In this document: positions 11,935-24,983 of the stretch, piece after piece
Layout: every line of letters starts with the position of its first letter
How positions within the stretch are numbered: position 1 is the first letter of the stretch
From: Liolophura sinensis
Lineage: Eukaryota > Mollusca > Polyplacophora > Chitonida > Chitonidae
DNA: 64,000 bases
Assembly: GCF_032854445.1 (NCBI RefSeq)
Contig: NC_088297.1
Span: forward strand, 12,573,278-12,637,277
Direction of reading: 5' to 3'
Translations under genes and position numbers: made by a program
The notes under the pieces: model-generated
The model's input: only the letters and a program-made list of their open reading frames with translations
What the model was told of the DNA's origin: nothing
The model's database searches: none

Positions 11935-13510
11935 CCATTCATCAATTATATGCACGGAGATTTTTTTAAATTATCGATTCTATTTCGAGGGATGAAGCGA
12001 TGGCACTGACATGTAGAGCCGTTTGCTAAATGTATACGGCTTTGGTGTGTGGAGCTTATTTTTTTTAAAAAAAAAAGACGAATCTCGATCTAGACCACGT
12101 ATTGTTAGGAGTGATGGGCCCTTCCATGTCTGACAAGCTGGATCCAGATGACTTAAAGAACCAACATAACACAGTTTTTAAAGGGCTCTCATTTTAGTAT
12201 TGAGGGTTTGATATATCAGTATGGAATAATTACATCCACATACAAAGGTTATTTTAGATCTTCATGGATCGGCTGTCAGGCGAACAAGCATCCTACAGTT
12301 TCTTAACCGGCTGGTAAATTAAAGAGTAGCCGTGGCTTGTCAAGTGACTCAAAACTGCTCTGACTAACTCAGATTATATCATCGCACACACTGTGACGAC
12401 GATCCACATTCTGTCTGTGGTTGTGCTACTTCGTGCCTAACTACGGTTGTTTTGTTTTTGATTGATTGATTTGTTTATTCACCAATATACCACATACATC
12501 ACACAGAGGTGTACCGATATAGGACAATATTGGCGGGAATAAAGCTCCACATAGCTTGTTCCATCCCAACGCTGTTATTAATTAATAATAATGACAGTAA
12601 TGGCAAAATATATAGTACAGATGAGCGATGACTGTTTTTCTTATCTTTAAGGAAATATGAAACAAAAACGAATGCATGTGCATGATCTATATATGCTACT
12701 GAGCGAACACAACAGAAAAATCATCCGTTGCAGGAGTTCAGATTTTTGTTTTGATTTAAACAGAGATGTAGAAGTCATGCGGACTGTGTTGGTAACTTAT
12801 TGACGTCGTTCTTTTCCTGCTACTGTGGACAACTGGTTATATGCAAATGTCAGGTTTGATGAGGTTTGATGAGGAAAATTAACATTGAGATATTTATCTT
12901 TATCATCTTGTTCAGCTTTAAGATTACACGAGCGCTTTGAGAGCTATTTTGAACTTCTAAAATATATATCCCTTAACTTTCACGTTGTACCATGCCATAC
13001 CACCACATGTAGTCTGCACTTTTCTGTAAAACATGTCCAAAAATCAAGCTGGCATGAACTCCACTTTCATCTTTGGTTGGTGGAAGTGAAGTCATGTCAG
13101 TAACATTAGGCAAAACGTTTTACAGTTATATCTGGAACAGACAAAATTCTGATATATTTTAGCTAGTTGCAAAATAGATGTGCAGAAATTTATAATTTAT
13201 TAACAACATAAATGTCTGTGTGACAGTGCGTTCTCCCATCAGTTCTCTTCTCCTTTATTCTTCAGTTCGGATGCAAATCACGGTCCAAATTGTACGATAT
13301 GCGCATACATAACCTTAAGGTGCAGGCCCATTGCGATTGTCTAAACATATTGAACGTATTATATTGCATCGATGTTTAATGAGTCTGTACAAATGAGACC
13401 TACAATTTGGTTATAAAACGGGATCACTCCATCGACTAGTGTATTTATCTGTTTAAAGGGGTACTTTCAATTACTATACCAATAATGGTAGTAGTCAAGT
13501 TTATGGATGC
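11935..13510. other. No gene seen
   Basis: No exon recognised. GATTGATTGATTTGTTTATT at 12461-12480 could be the end of a decayed retroelement. The rest appears unique and AT-rich. Confidence 0.4.
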
Positions 13511-13512
13511 TT

Positions 13513-14300
13513 AATGATGGACGCCAGCAGAGCATGTGACAAGGTTGATTATTGAACACTCCTTCATAAGCTTATTTTCTGTGATGTGCCCTTGTTCATT
13601 GTTTATTTGCTTTGTACTTGGTTTCATGTGCAATTGGTTCCTGTTAAATGGGGTTCATCGATGTGTGAGCAATTTTCCGTATCCAGTGGGGTGCGCCAAG
13701 GTGGAATATTGTCTTCCTCTTTGTTTACAATTTACTTGCACGACCTTGATGTTTCACTAACTAAAGCTAGTGTTGGATGCAATATTGCAGAGCGGTCGCT
13801 GTGAGTTAAAGTCCAGCTCATGCTGGCTTCCTCTCCGGCCGTACGTGGAAAGGTCTGGCAGCAACCTGCAAAGTCCATCTACAAAGTCTCTGCAATGCTT
13901 ACTAGACATTTCTTCGGAGTATTCTATCTCTCTTAATGTTTTATACAACAGTCAAAAAACGTTAGTGGGTAACATCAAAAAGCTACAAAGATTCCCCATT
14001 CCCGTCTTACACTCAGCCTCAGTGACAACAATGACATGAATGAGCAACATAGAAAGCTCTGCATGATATACCTGCATGATATCCTATGGTAATAAAAATA
14101 AAATTTGGCACATACTCTCCAAATGTGTATTTCTGCCCCATATAGGATGTATACGCTCAGAGTAGTTTCAACAGGTTGAAAACTATCTACAACGATTCGT
14201 TCGGGTGGCTTATGAATCGCAAGTATAACTGTAGTGCTGGTGGAATGTCTTTAATACACAGGGTAATGTCTTTGGGTGAATTGCTGCGCAAGACGGGGTT
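13513..14300 (+). pseudogene. Broken non-LTR retrotransposon (reverse transcriptase relic)
   Basis: Three pieces of a LINE reverse transcriptase lie in order. First, 13513-13548 encodes MDASRACDKVDY, the palm motif, followed by a TGA stop. Second, 13580-13788 encodes VPLFIVYLLCTW, then VKWGSS, SGVRQGGILSSSLFTIYLHD (fingers and palm) and KASVGCNIA. Third, after an inserted SINE-A fragment at 13790-13869, 13872-13995 encodes PSTKSLQCLLDISSEYSISL and LYNSQKT. Then 14164-14292 encodes a thumb-like stretch with IYNDSFGWLM and NCSAGGMSLIHRV. The segment that should carry the catalytic Tyr-Ala-Asp-Asp box is missing and replaced by SINE sequence. Stops and frameshifts show that it is dead. The family (CR1, RTE, L2 or other) was not determined. 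Confidence 0.85.
13790..13869 (+). mobile_element. Internal SINE-A fragment inside the reverse transcriptase relic
   Basis: GCGGTCGCTGTGAGTTAAAG through CTCCGGCCGTACGTGG to GGCAGCAACCTGC. This is the middle of SINE-A without head or tail, so it is not a simple insertion. Confidence 0.85.
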
Positions 14301-14304
14301 CTGA

Positions 14305-16850
14305 CTTTACAGAAGACTAGGATATAGTAGTTATTTGGTTGCACACTCTGTAATCTGCGCCAAAAAAATGGCAGAACATTCTGTTAAAACTAATATAATG
14401 CATTATTTTTTTTTACTCTTGTTCTAAATGTTTTCGGCCTGAAATAAAAGAACAATTTTTTTTCTTATTATTAAGTGGTGCTCCCCAAATTGTCCAAGGT
14501 CTTCTTAAGTAAAGCCTCCTAGAACTCGTGGGTGGTGCATTTATAAGGATGAGCATGCGTAAAGTTCCGGGATGGCAATGCGTACCTGGACAATGGACCA
14601 TCCTGGCCCCAGGGTTTCAAAAAGTTCCGGGATGGCTATGCGCACCTGGAAAATGACGCACCTGGACAATGACAAGAACATATTAATACAAGTTGCAACT
14701 CAGTGATGGAAACAAAACACGGCAGATCCACGACGAAGTGGTGCAAGCTCACATGAACAAAATCAACACAATTAATCCAGAAATACTTAAAATTAAGGCC
14801 ATTTCATGGCTGTGGCTGTTGAAGTCAAGATGTAAGTCAGACATAGGCCTATCTCACGAAGCGACAGGTGTCCTCCGAGGTGCTATGTCTTGCCCCATAG
14901 CTAACTGCGCGATGCACATAAAGGTGTCATATTCATGAGTGGAATGTAGATCGCAAACTAAAGAAGAAAATAAATCCATAAATCTATATAGAGCAGGCCA
15001 AACCCTGTACAAATGTACCCTATATAGCCAAGACCTACGTCTATCAAAATGCCTGTGATTAACGGGAAAATTTGATTTGTGTATTCGTCAGGTGAATGTT
15101 GTGCCAGTGGCCCATATATACACATATACCTGACTAGACACATCATTGTAGTTTTTCGTGTTTGATGGATGATAACATATAAATCATAGCGGAATAAATA
15201 CTAACATATAAATCATTGCAGGATAAATGCTCCTTAAAGCACTTTAAGCATTTTTCACCTGTGATCTATAATTTGGATTCTTATCATACAGCCGTCAAAT
15301 AAGATAGTAACTGGAAGCCAGAACATTACAGTACTTAATAATGAAAATTTATGATATTCCCTAAACCGTTTGAGATATATGACATACTTGCATATACCTG
15401 CATGGTATCTAGTATTGCAAATTTGAATCGTTCTACTCTGCACCTGATTGGTCAGGTGTCAGGTATACGACATCCATGTATATACCAGCAGGAAACACAT
15501 TATTGCAAATTTGAATCGTTCTCCTCTGCAAAACATTGGTCATGTCTGGCTTAAAGGCCGCTTATGCCATGAGAATGACGTACCACAACGTTTCATCTGT
15601 CTGTAGGCTTATGGAGTATTTCATTATGGAGTATACCAAAAGAAACTTTTTAACTGAGACGTGCAGTTCTATGTGAGGACATCTTTGCTCTTGTTGTTGT
15701 TAACGGTGATGGTGTACTTCGTAATGGCGGGCGAAAATGCGCATGCGTCTCCACCTTGTGATGGCGCATCTGTTTATTTCATTTTCTTGAAAAAAATTTC
15801 TATTTAAACAAATCAAACCTATCAGACGTGCGACCCAAAAACGCGTGTAATATCCGATTAAAATGGCTATCAAAAAAGTTTACAAGCCTACACACATGAA
15901 CATACATAACAAATTCTAGGGGTAATGCCGAGAGCTAGCGACAGCCATTGGTTATTTGCCAGTATGTTATTTGAGAAGAGACGTGGATTTACTGTATTCC
16001 TTGCAAATTGGGTTAATCTTGTTTTATATGGGTCAGCTAAAACTGGGTTCTAGTAAGACACATGTATGTTAACGTTGTAAATGTATAGGGGATAGATGCC
16101 AATAAAAAGTGGCAAGGCCCGTCAACAAATCCGGTGATGTGGTTTAGAAAATATTCACATAGATTTATTTGTGTGGCGAAACTAAATCTGGGTTTTATAT
16201 AAAATGCCAAATAAAACTTTCAGGCGGCGGAGGCTTTTCATCTTACTACACTCCCATACAGTGGATAAGTATATTACACATAACTGATGGGCATCCGTTA
16301 AATGGGAAATTTAAAAAAAAAAACAATGGAAAGTGATTATAATTTTCCAATTTGATCAGTTGAATAAATTACACTGTAGATAAAAATCGTAATTTTGATG
16401 GCGCTTGCTACCAGAGATCACCCAAGGAGAACTTTCGTAAATGTACTATTAAAGTAAAGCGTGATATGCGCCGATTCGTATTGATATTTCTCGAAAATGC
16501 GACAGCGTACAGCTCAATTAATATCACGGGATTCTGTTAGGATGCTCGAGGCGTGATAAACACACCAATACCGGCTAGACATATTGCATGAGAAAAATGT
16601 GAATCTTGCAGGGATGGATTTCGCTACCAAATTTGTCAGTGAGTTTCAATATCTTTAATCGATCAAATCCCTACTAAGCCTTGTCAGTATAACGTTTGTT
16701 TCATTAAATATCTGTTTATCCCATAATTATATATATTAAATATTATTTGTGCACAATTCTTTAATATTTAGGACATGTGTTGTTGAACTGCAAACTGCTG
16801 ATTAAATAATGACTACAACTTGTCAGTATTTCGTCTCCTTCATCAATGTG
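14305..16850. other. No gene seen; two short duplications
   Basis: A 60-bp tandem duplication starts at AAAGTTCCGGGATGGC (14561 and 14621). ATTGCAAATTTGAATCGTTC occurs at 15414 and 15502 in a degenerate duplication of about 88 bp. No exon recognised. Confidence 0.5.
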
Positions 16851-16854
16851 CGTC

Positions 16855-17036
16855 CAGTTCATTCTGTCTTCCTCTCCGGCTGTACGTGGACAGGCCAGCA
16901 ACCTGCAGATGGTCGTGGGTTTACCCCGGGCTCTGCCCGGTTTCCTCCCATCATAATTCTTACCGCCGTCGTATGAGTGAAATATTCCTGAGTACGGCGT
17001 AAAACGCCAATCAAATAAATAAATCAAATAAATCAC
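16855..17036 (+). mobile_element. SINE-A, 5'-truncated copy
   Basis: Runs from TCCAGTTCATTCTGTCTTCC through the core and CTTACCGCCGTCGTATGAGT to an AAATAAAT tail. It forms a tail-to-tail inverted pair with the copy at 17080. Confidence 0.9.
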
Positions 17037-17079
17037 CTATGTCCGGGTGTTGTTAAATATATAACTGTTTGTCTAATTT

Positions 17080-17320
17080 ATTATTTATTTACTTGATCGG
17101 GTGTTTTACGTGGTACTCAAGAACGTTGCACTAACACGATGGCGGCCAGGATTATGGTGAGAGGGAAAAATGGCAGAACTTGGGGGAAACCCACGACCAT
17201 CCGCAGGTTGCTGCAAGACTTTCCCATGTACGGTCGGAGAGGAAGCCAGGATGAGCTGGTCCAGAACTCACAGCGACCGCATTGGTGAGAGGCTTCTGGG
17301 TCAATGGCCCGTGCTGCTCA
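17080..17320 (-). mobile_element. SINE-A copy, minus strand
   Basis: Begins with TTATTTATTTACTTGATCGG (tail on the minus strand) and reads through GGCGGCCAGGATTATGGTGA, ACCCACGACCATCCGCAGG and CACAGCGACCGCATTGGTGA. The head is degraded. Confidence 0.9.
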
Positions 17321-17324
17321 CATT

Positions 17325-18595
17325 CTAAAGAAAGAGACACTGGATATTAATATATTTGGTTAATTCGTGTATACAGAATATGGTACCGACTAATCCACTG
17401 TCCGTATATCGCTTATCTCATTAGCTGTGTCAGTGACTGAGCATTTTTTAAAATTTAAGATATGGAATATAAACACGGTGTATTTATATACAGAATATAC
17501 CCTACTTTTTTGAATAGCACGGTGGGGTTAAATCGTCGAGTGTTTGAATGTAACTATACGGCTTTATATTTGGGGCCTGTAGCGTGAAGTAGGGCAAACT
17601 GTGGTCAACCTCGCAACAATAAAGCCGGTTCTTACGTGCCTGGTCCACTTGGGATTACTATATACATATAGGCTACAATAGAAAGCGAGCGACCCATGGT
17701 GGTCTTTGTACACTTTCGCGTCCCAGATTCACTGCATTGCGTTAACGCCCGCTATTTGTTATATTTCCTCTTGTCATGCAAAGCGCAGGGCAAATCATTC
17801 CGCTAAAAGTTGAGGGAGCCTTCAGTAATCGTTTCAAACCTCGTATAAACACGTTTGTCTATAAGCCTCCCGTTCGGCCATAGTTTTATATACAACACAA
17901 ATACACCTTGCTCTTCAATACAACCGCTTCATTAGTCTCAAGTGGCCAGGTACATATATGAAAAGAACGATTAAAGCTGTTATCTATTGGATAGAAATGG
18001 GTTTCACGAACTGAGTAAACGAGTGCAGTTCACATGTACGCTTTCCATCACAGGTACGCTTTACATCAGATGTACGCTTCCCGTCACATGTACGCTTCAC
18101 ATGCAACACGTATCTATGTACGACGAAAACAACCTTGCGCTAGGTACTGGAGGTGCCGGTAGACTAAACCCCAAAGAAATTGTCTTGATATAGATTTTCT
18201 AGGAAATTTGGATTTATTTACTTATTTCCTTTAATATTTATTTAGGTATTCATATTAACACGTTGTGGCACGATTGGCCATTTTTACCCTAAAGGCCTTA
18301 ATATCATAGGCAACAAAGCCTTCTTCAGCTCCATCACATAGTGTGGTTACCATCCAAGAGATATCTCATTGCTCATTGACTTCCATGGATTTTTCATTAC
18401 ATGTAGTGACATCTACGTGTGAAATTCAAATATACCATTTACCATCAGTGAATAGGTATTCCGACTGTTACAAATTATACCCCCCCCCCCTTCCCCTCCT
18501 CTGGGTATCAACCCCTCCACTTTTTTGTGAAGATCAATACCTGTGCGTGTGTGAACACAATTACATGCAGAAGTTACTAGTCATTTTCATTAAAC
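17325..18595. other. No gene seen
   Basis: No exon recognised. GTACGCTT-type repeats occur at 18037-18105 and a ten-C run near 18481. Confidence 0.4.
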
Positions 18596-18601
18596 TCGCC
18601 A

Positions 18602-18706
18602 TTCAACAATGCGGCCGTCGTGAGTTCAAGGCCAGCTCATCCTGGCTTCCACTCTTGCAGATTGTCGTGGGTTTCCCCCGGACTCTGTCCGGTTTTCTTA
18701 GCATAT
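18602..18706 (+). mobile_element. SINE-A internal fragment
   Basis: AATGCGGCCGTCGTGAGTTC, then CAGCTCATCCTGGCTTCC, and TTGTCGTGGGTTTCCCCCGG to CCGGTTTTCTTA. The 3' end is absent. Confidence 0.8.
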
Positions 18707-18939
18707 AACAAAGGTTGTGGTAGTTTGGAAATAACGCATATTGCAAAGGCTGTGATATGTTGGATATAGTGCATATAGCACAAACTGTAAAACGTTGTAT
18801 ATATGAATAGTTGTAATCAAAGCACAATATATAACAACAACTGGTAAACTAGGATGGTACACGATTTGTGTGCTAATTTCATTCATTTGTCTAGAACATT
18901 GTTTGCATTTCTTCGTCTTTAATAAAAACTGTTCACCGT

Positions 18940-19130
18940 TTCCCCTTGTAAACGTCGGTCCTTATTTCTCACTTTATATACATGTACTTTTTTAGTTCTT
19001 TGGTGGATTATGTTGAACGTTGTTTTAGAAATTGGTTCTACTATTGTTGGCCTGGAATGTTCATAATGCCTGACGACCTTTTACGCGATTGTCTGTTTTG
19101 ACGCTTATATTAGAACATATTTAACTTCCG
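18940..19130 (+). repeat. Dispersed repeat E, copy 3
   Basis: TTAGTTCTTTGGTGGATTAT, then GTTGTTTTAGAAATTGG and GACGCTTATATTAG match the copies at 10015 and 11755. Confidence 0.6.
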
Positions 19131-19134
19131 CATA

Positions 19135-21190
19135 ACCGTTAGCAAATTTGCCATGCAAAAGCATCTCCACACACCATATCAGATGCGACAAAGAACCCTA
19201 TCAGTAGTTCTGTCTGTCTGTGACATCCTGTCTCCACTTGAGAGTGCGCTTCCATATTTTTGCGCTTTCAAAACAAAGCCATTGGAAAACAGGTTACCAA
19301 TTGCTCATCTACAGTGTTTAGAAGTAGAGGGGAATATATCTGTTAACATTTATAAAGAATAGCTTGATTGCAACCGGATCACAGCTGATCTTCTACCATG
19401 TCTAACGAAGATAGAGCATCATTATAAAGTAGCCGATAACAAACGACCACTTAGCCGGGTACCATTGATTTATTGATACATATTGATACAGGAAGGTCTG
19501 ATTGAAACTTTTGATCCCCTTTCAAGATGTATAGAACTGTGTTTCAATGATTGATTAATTGATTTTATGAGTTGCGTGATCGGAAAGCTGACATAAGACC
19601 TCACACTTCTCTTACATGCACTTGTACATCGAGCTGTAATCACTAGTAAACAAAGCATCCATTAGGCTACCAAGAATGGACGCATTTCTCGTGAAGTGAA
19701 CTTAATTCGGTTTACTTTATTATACGGTTGTTGTCTTGGCGTGTATGAGGAAGCCGGACGATGGAACAATGGCATAATGGAACTACGGCATGATGGAACA
19801 ATGACATGATGCAACCATACATGATGGCATGATGGCACGATGGTATTTATCTTAAGGATGATGGTCTTATTCGGCTTCCATAGTATGGCGGAAGTGAATA
19901 AAAAAAAATGCATGTACATTTGGATAACATTTAACGTGTTGTACACAATACGTGATCAGCAGGAATAAATCTAAATAACGACTATATACGAAGGGATTGC
20001 AGCCTCTTTTAAAAGATGAGGGCATATTGACATACGTTTAGTGGCCACAAAATACCATGCGCAATGACGGAACAGGACTGTTACACACGGTCACGACGAC
20101 ACTATACTGGTAACCCAGGGTGACACAGATGAATAATTTGTTAATTACAGCTTCTTGTAAGACATCTCGTATGAAACCAATTACCACAAAATTTGTAGTC
20201 TCTGTTTTCCCGCTGGGATAGCTACTAATCCGATAAGATCATGTGGCTGTTAAGACGACATCAAATTAATGAACGGAAATGCAGATTCCCACAGGCCATG
20301 GCAGAACCACGTCACCGGAAGCCCAGTGTCTCAGGCCCGCAGAATAATTATTAGACGGGTTTTCAATGGAGGAAAGATAGACATCCGACATTTTTTCATT
20401 GGCTCACGCTAATTTTCAAGAAATAACCTGAAACTAAAGATAAAACGTGCAGCATTGGGTACACTGGTTGAACAGCAAACTCATCTGTGTGTCTTTCAGG
20501 AATTAAGGCGTGTCACTAGTATTCTTTAATCGCTTTGTCAGAATGTTATAGTTCCGAAAGACATTGGAACCTTGTTAGTAGTTTTCCATCTATACAGTTA
20601 TGGAAGAGTTGTTTTATTCATCATGTCACTTGTTAATGAAAGGCATTTCCCGCCTAAGAAAACTCCCGCCTAAACTGTGTAGTTTATTCCCGCCTTTATT
20701 TATGTGAAACAAACTTTATAAACCACATGTTCTAAAAATTCTCCAATACTCTCAATATCAATATTATGTCTTTAGTACGCTCATTATGTTAACGGGTCAA
20801 TAGACAGAATTATCGCGCAATGATCCAACATGCCAGTGGAGAAAAACATGTTTGTTTTAAATTCCCATAAATGACAACAGTGCTCCCTAAAATATGTATT
20901 AATGGAAGGCGCAGATAGGTTCGTGTCGTTACTGGCGAGCCGAAGTACTCAAAAGGAAACCCACCTACTGTGAGTTAATATATTTGATGTATACCGTTAA
21001 TTGATTTTAACATTTAATTGAAATTAAAAGTATAAATGAAAGAAAAAAGCATATCTTGGCCATACATTTGGAATTCAAGTACCAGTTTTTGGATTTGATT
21101 GCTGTTGATTTATCTCAAGGTCAGTCTCATAGGATTACTGTACATTGTATGGGTAGGATTAGAAATATTTCTTCCTGGGCCGAGTCACAC
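19135..21190. other. No gene seen; short ATGG-rich repeat
   Basis: At 19758-19845 there is a loose tandem of ATGGAACAATGGCATA-like units of about 11 to 16 bp. No exon recognised elsewhere. Confidence 0.45.
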
Positions 21191-21194
21191 TTAA

Positions 21195-21470
21195 GACTTT
21201 AAAAGAGGATGTTGCAGCTTCCTCGCTTGGCGTTCAGCATTAAGAGGATAGTGCATCGACTGGTTGACCAGTATCAGTATTATGGCTCGGGCGGGGCGGC
21301 TTACTTGCCTTTGGTATGGCGTCTCAGTGAAGCAGCGCCAGATAAAAGAGCAGTGGAAATCCGTCCTTCAACAAGGAGGCACATTACATGCATTCTAAGG
21401 AATCCTTGGTCGTCATATGACTGAAAAATTGTTAAGTACGACGTTAAATCCCAAGCACTCACTCACTAGG
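21195..21470 (+). mobile_element. Dispersed repeat D, plus copy
   Basis: CTTCCTCGCTTGGCGTTCAG, AAGAGGATAGTGCATCGACT, GGTTGACCAGTATCAGTATT and CGTCATATGACTGAAAAATT, then TTAAGTACGACGTTAAATCC, the typical end block of this family. Confidence 0.75.
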
Positions 21471-21474
21471 AATA

Positions 21475-24400
21475 CATGTATTTCTTGGGTCAGACAGGGT
21501 TATTTGTACGAGTCAAAGAGAGTGTCTTTTAAATTCAGATAAAAATTTTCTGAGCCTCAACAAACCACTAGGAATAAATATTTAATAAAATAGCTGATGT
21601 TCAAATTCGTGGTGATGTTCATCAAAGATACGATTGCATAAATATAAATGAATAAGGGATAGGGTTATGTGTTCAGAACGTATCATGAAAGTCGCTACGA
21701 GCATTTTGTATGACCTGCATGTGAATCTGACTGGGCTTCCTTTCGGAGCTTGGATTCACACTTGACAGTGTCTGTACATTTCGTATAATCATTTCCTTCG
21801 TCAGATGTTTCATTTTTATTGATAAAATGTTTATTTAATTATAGAGATTGAATATTAATAGCTTCTGAGTTTGGAAAGTATATTAATTGTAAATCATCCT
21901 CTGGTGACTTGATGTGGCCTTGAAAACAAAAAATACCCTTTATTTATATATGTGTGCTGAGAGCGCTAGGCATGTGTGATTGACATCAGTCTACGACATT
22001 GAGCCATAGGTGGCGCTGTGATCGATGAGGTCTGGAAAGCCTCTCGACAGATCTAAATGGTCCCATTCCAATGTAAACACATTAACAGCTTCATGTTACA
22101 TTTGTTTTTCTCTTCACTTTTTTCTCGACATCGAGTTTTCTATTGTGTTCAATTTGAAGAGAATTAAAAATACATGTATCTCAATGACAACTGATTAGTC
22201 TAACCTTGAGTGGCACGATTACTTTGCTAGCGCCGAAGAAATCAAACTGAAATCAAGTTGAGGTTCGACAATCTGTCCTTTGAAAAGAACTCATCAGATT
22301 TCTCATCAGCTCTTTAGGAAAGTAAGCAAGAGACTTCTGCTAATTCATATGTCTCTTAGCTCCTGTATTTGAGTTTTGTTCTGGTAAGATTGAGACAAAT
22401 GATTTTATAACATCATATTGTAAAAGAGATAGTTAACTTTTGTTTGCCCCATAGTGTAAAATTAAAACAAATGGCTTTTAAACATTAACACAAATGACAG
22501 TTAAACATTAACATAAATGGCTTCTTCAAGACGGATGTAAATTACTTCTGGTACTGATTTATTGTAAGATTGATGAAAATGGCTTTAAAATGCTATACTG
22601 TCTACCTTGCTGATAGCCACGATAATTACGTACTCGTAACGTCAAGAGGGCTTCGTACAAAACATAAATACTTTGTATTTAGAGACTGAAGCTGACAACG
22701 TAGAACGCATTTGTTTCTTTTATGTTATCCAAGGAGCCATGCGCTTAAAATAAGCATGAACAGTACCGCTGGCATATAGCCAAGACACTTTTTTCTTCTA
22801 GCACCCAACAACTAACCACACTCGTGTCAGTGTAAAATTCTTCACATGGCTTTAAACAGTTTTTGCGATCAATACATGAATCAACGGATTTATCTTTCTT
22901 GGCGGTGAAGCGAACACATAGATGATGTTCTTACCAGAGAATCATAGCGTGATTTTAACCTTGTGGCGTGGCTTTAGCAAGATAATTAGTTTCATACATG
23001 TGCTCTAAACAGTGGGAGAAATTTGATGTGTAAAAATCGATTCTGTGTTACTATGACAGCATTCTTCGCTATTTAGCAGAAGAGAAAAAAAATACAGAGA
23101 CGACATACGTCAACAAACGACAAAAGCGCGACGATCGTCTGGAGTACACACGGCGTTTTGGCAGCATCTGTTTCCCGGCACCTTTTTGATCGACGATAAC
23201 TTATAGGGATTTCTTCAGTTTTGGCATAACATTATAATTGGTTAATTGAGTAACACCACACACGCACTCACCCCCCCACCCCACTCTCCCCGCCCCGCAT
23301 CCTCCCTTTACGTCCTCCATCCGCACGTGAATAAGCTACAAGCAAACATCTGAGATGTTGCATAATGGAGCTAGATCGATCGTAATCTCTGACAGCATTC
23401 AATGTCGATGATGTATTATGCCGCACGCAATCCTGTCTCCAGCATCATAATAAGATCGTCTTTGTGCTATCTTCTTACCAGAGCTGGCCTCCATTCATCT
23501 AATATGTGAAGCCACAAAGAAAGACCCTGTTATTCTACAAATATCATCGACCCACGGACATAACATCTCTTATATTCTTGTCGAGGTGACTCCGTTAGGG
23601 TGTATACACCTTTGTGACTTGTAGACAGAAGGAGAGAATTTTCCATTGGCTCAAATGCTAAGAGTCTGTCAAATAAGACGATTTGGAATTACCATCAGTA
23701 GAAAAGAATATTTAACGCAGGTTCTACCTTGTCGTGTTCTAAATCTTTAACTGGTATCTCTGGACAATTGTATATTACATTACATGCGTGTTTTCTTGAA
23801 GGCCGCTACTTATATTTTTTTAAGACCAATCTGTTCTGGCGCTTTTCTGGTTTTTGCGTTCAGTTTGCTATTACTATTGCCTTTCTTTTTGTGGCACCTT
23901 GTGGTATCACTAAATGGAGGCGAAACACAAGAAAGCACTGGTATTGAAAATAATGAGTACTGAAGGACGAAGACTTAAATATTCTTTTCCATGTACATGG
24001 AATGAGTTTGCCTGAGATTAATGCCAGGCCTCCGCATGGAGGTACGTGACACATATCCAAGCCACTAGTGTATGTCAGCCTCACTGTAAATAAATAAATA
24101 AATACATAAATAAATACAGGGCAGTCACATAAGCTGCAGAGTACAGTACTCATGTTAACTCGTGTCGACGTGAATATCACAATGTCGCGGTAAGGTCATA
24201 TGACAGGAAAGCGTCACCGACCGCTCGACAAGATCAGGCCTAAGTGAGAAAACGTGAACGCAAACAGAGAACAAGACCAAAACAATCTGTTCACAGGACA
24301 ATGTTTTTCTTTTCCGAATTCAGTGACGTAAATGCACAGATTAAGGGCGTTTTGTGTTGTGTTATGAAGAAAACATCGTTCCAAATCACGACCAGTGGGT

Positions 24401-24535
24401 GGCAATTTCCATCAGTTACATGTCAGATTTCCTGCTTATCTGAGATGTGATTTTTGTACAGTTACACAGTGACGGCGTACTCAAATATCACCCATGTCAT
24501 ATAACGAACAGTTCAGCGGACGTCTTCCGACATCA
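21475..24535. other. No gene seen
   Basis: A 28-bp-like degenerate repeat (AAATGGCTTTTAAACATTAA) lies at 22440-22590. A C-rich tract lies at 23271-23305. A weak aquaporin-TM1-like reading at 23820-23948 was considered and not accepted. Confidence 0.4.
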
Positions 24536-24537
24536 AA

Positions 24538-24748
24538 GGCCGATTCCACAAAGCTATTTCTGACTTCTGAAGTCAAAATTGAAAACTTCTTCACAATGCT
24601 TAGTTTTTGGTAATGAAAGCTAAAATTCTGACACCTTTGTCTTAAGATGACATTGATGAATTGGACAAAATTTTAATTTCCAAAGCCCCAAAATAAGCTT
24701 TATTAATATTTTGACTGAATTCAGAAAAAGCTTTGTGAAATCAGCTCC
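24538..24748. mobile_element. MITE-like element, family H, copy 1
   Basis: Ends are imperfect inverted repeats: left GGCCGATTCCACAAAGCT, right (reverse complement) GGAGCTGATTTCACAAAGCT. The interior shares TGTCTTAAGATGACA and TCCAAAGCCCCAAA with the copy at 48557-48749. No coding capacity, about 210 bp, consistent with a non-autonomous DNA transposon. Confidence 0.7.
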
Positions 24749-24983
24749 TGACTGTGAAACGTCTGAGCTAACTGTAGAAGCTGTGAACAGTCTTGTTCAC
24801 CCGGCTTGCCATTGCTGCAGTGTTTTATAGCACAAACTACCAATCATCTAGAGTTCCAAGATAACTCCTGCTCTCACTGCTTCTGGGGACTTGGTGACAA
24901 TAAGCTATCGACGAAGCTCGTGTGACCGTTTGCACAATCTAACGTTCGTTGAAGATCTCTTGTCTTCCATCATATTAGTGTGC

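Noticed and set aside
23820-23948. Possible first aquaporin exon: LFWRF...VQFAITIAFLFVAP...KW resembles the FWR...AEF...W pattern of TM1
   Set aside because: Spacing between FWR and the helix is two residues too long, the conserved Glu is Gln, the frame ends shortly after, and no donor in the right phase (0) was found. It is also 15 kb upstream. Chance similarity is the simpler reading.
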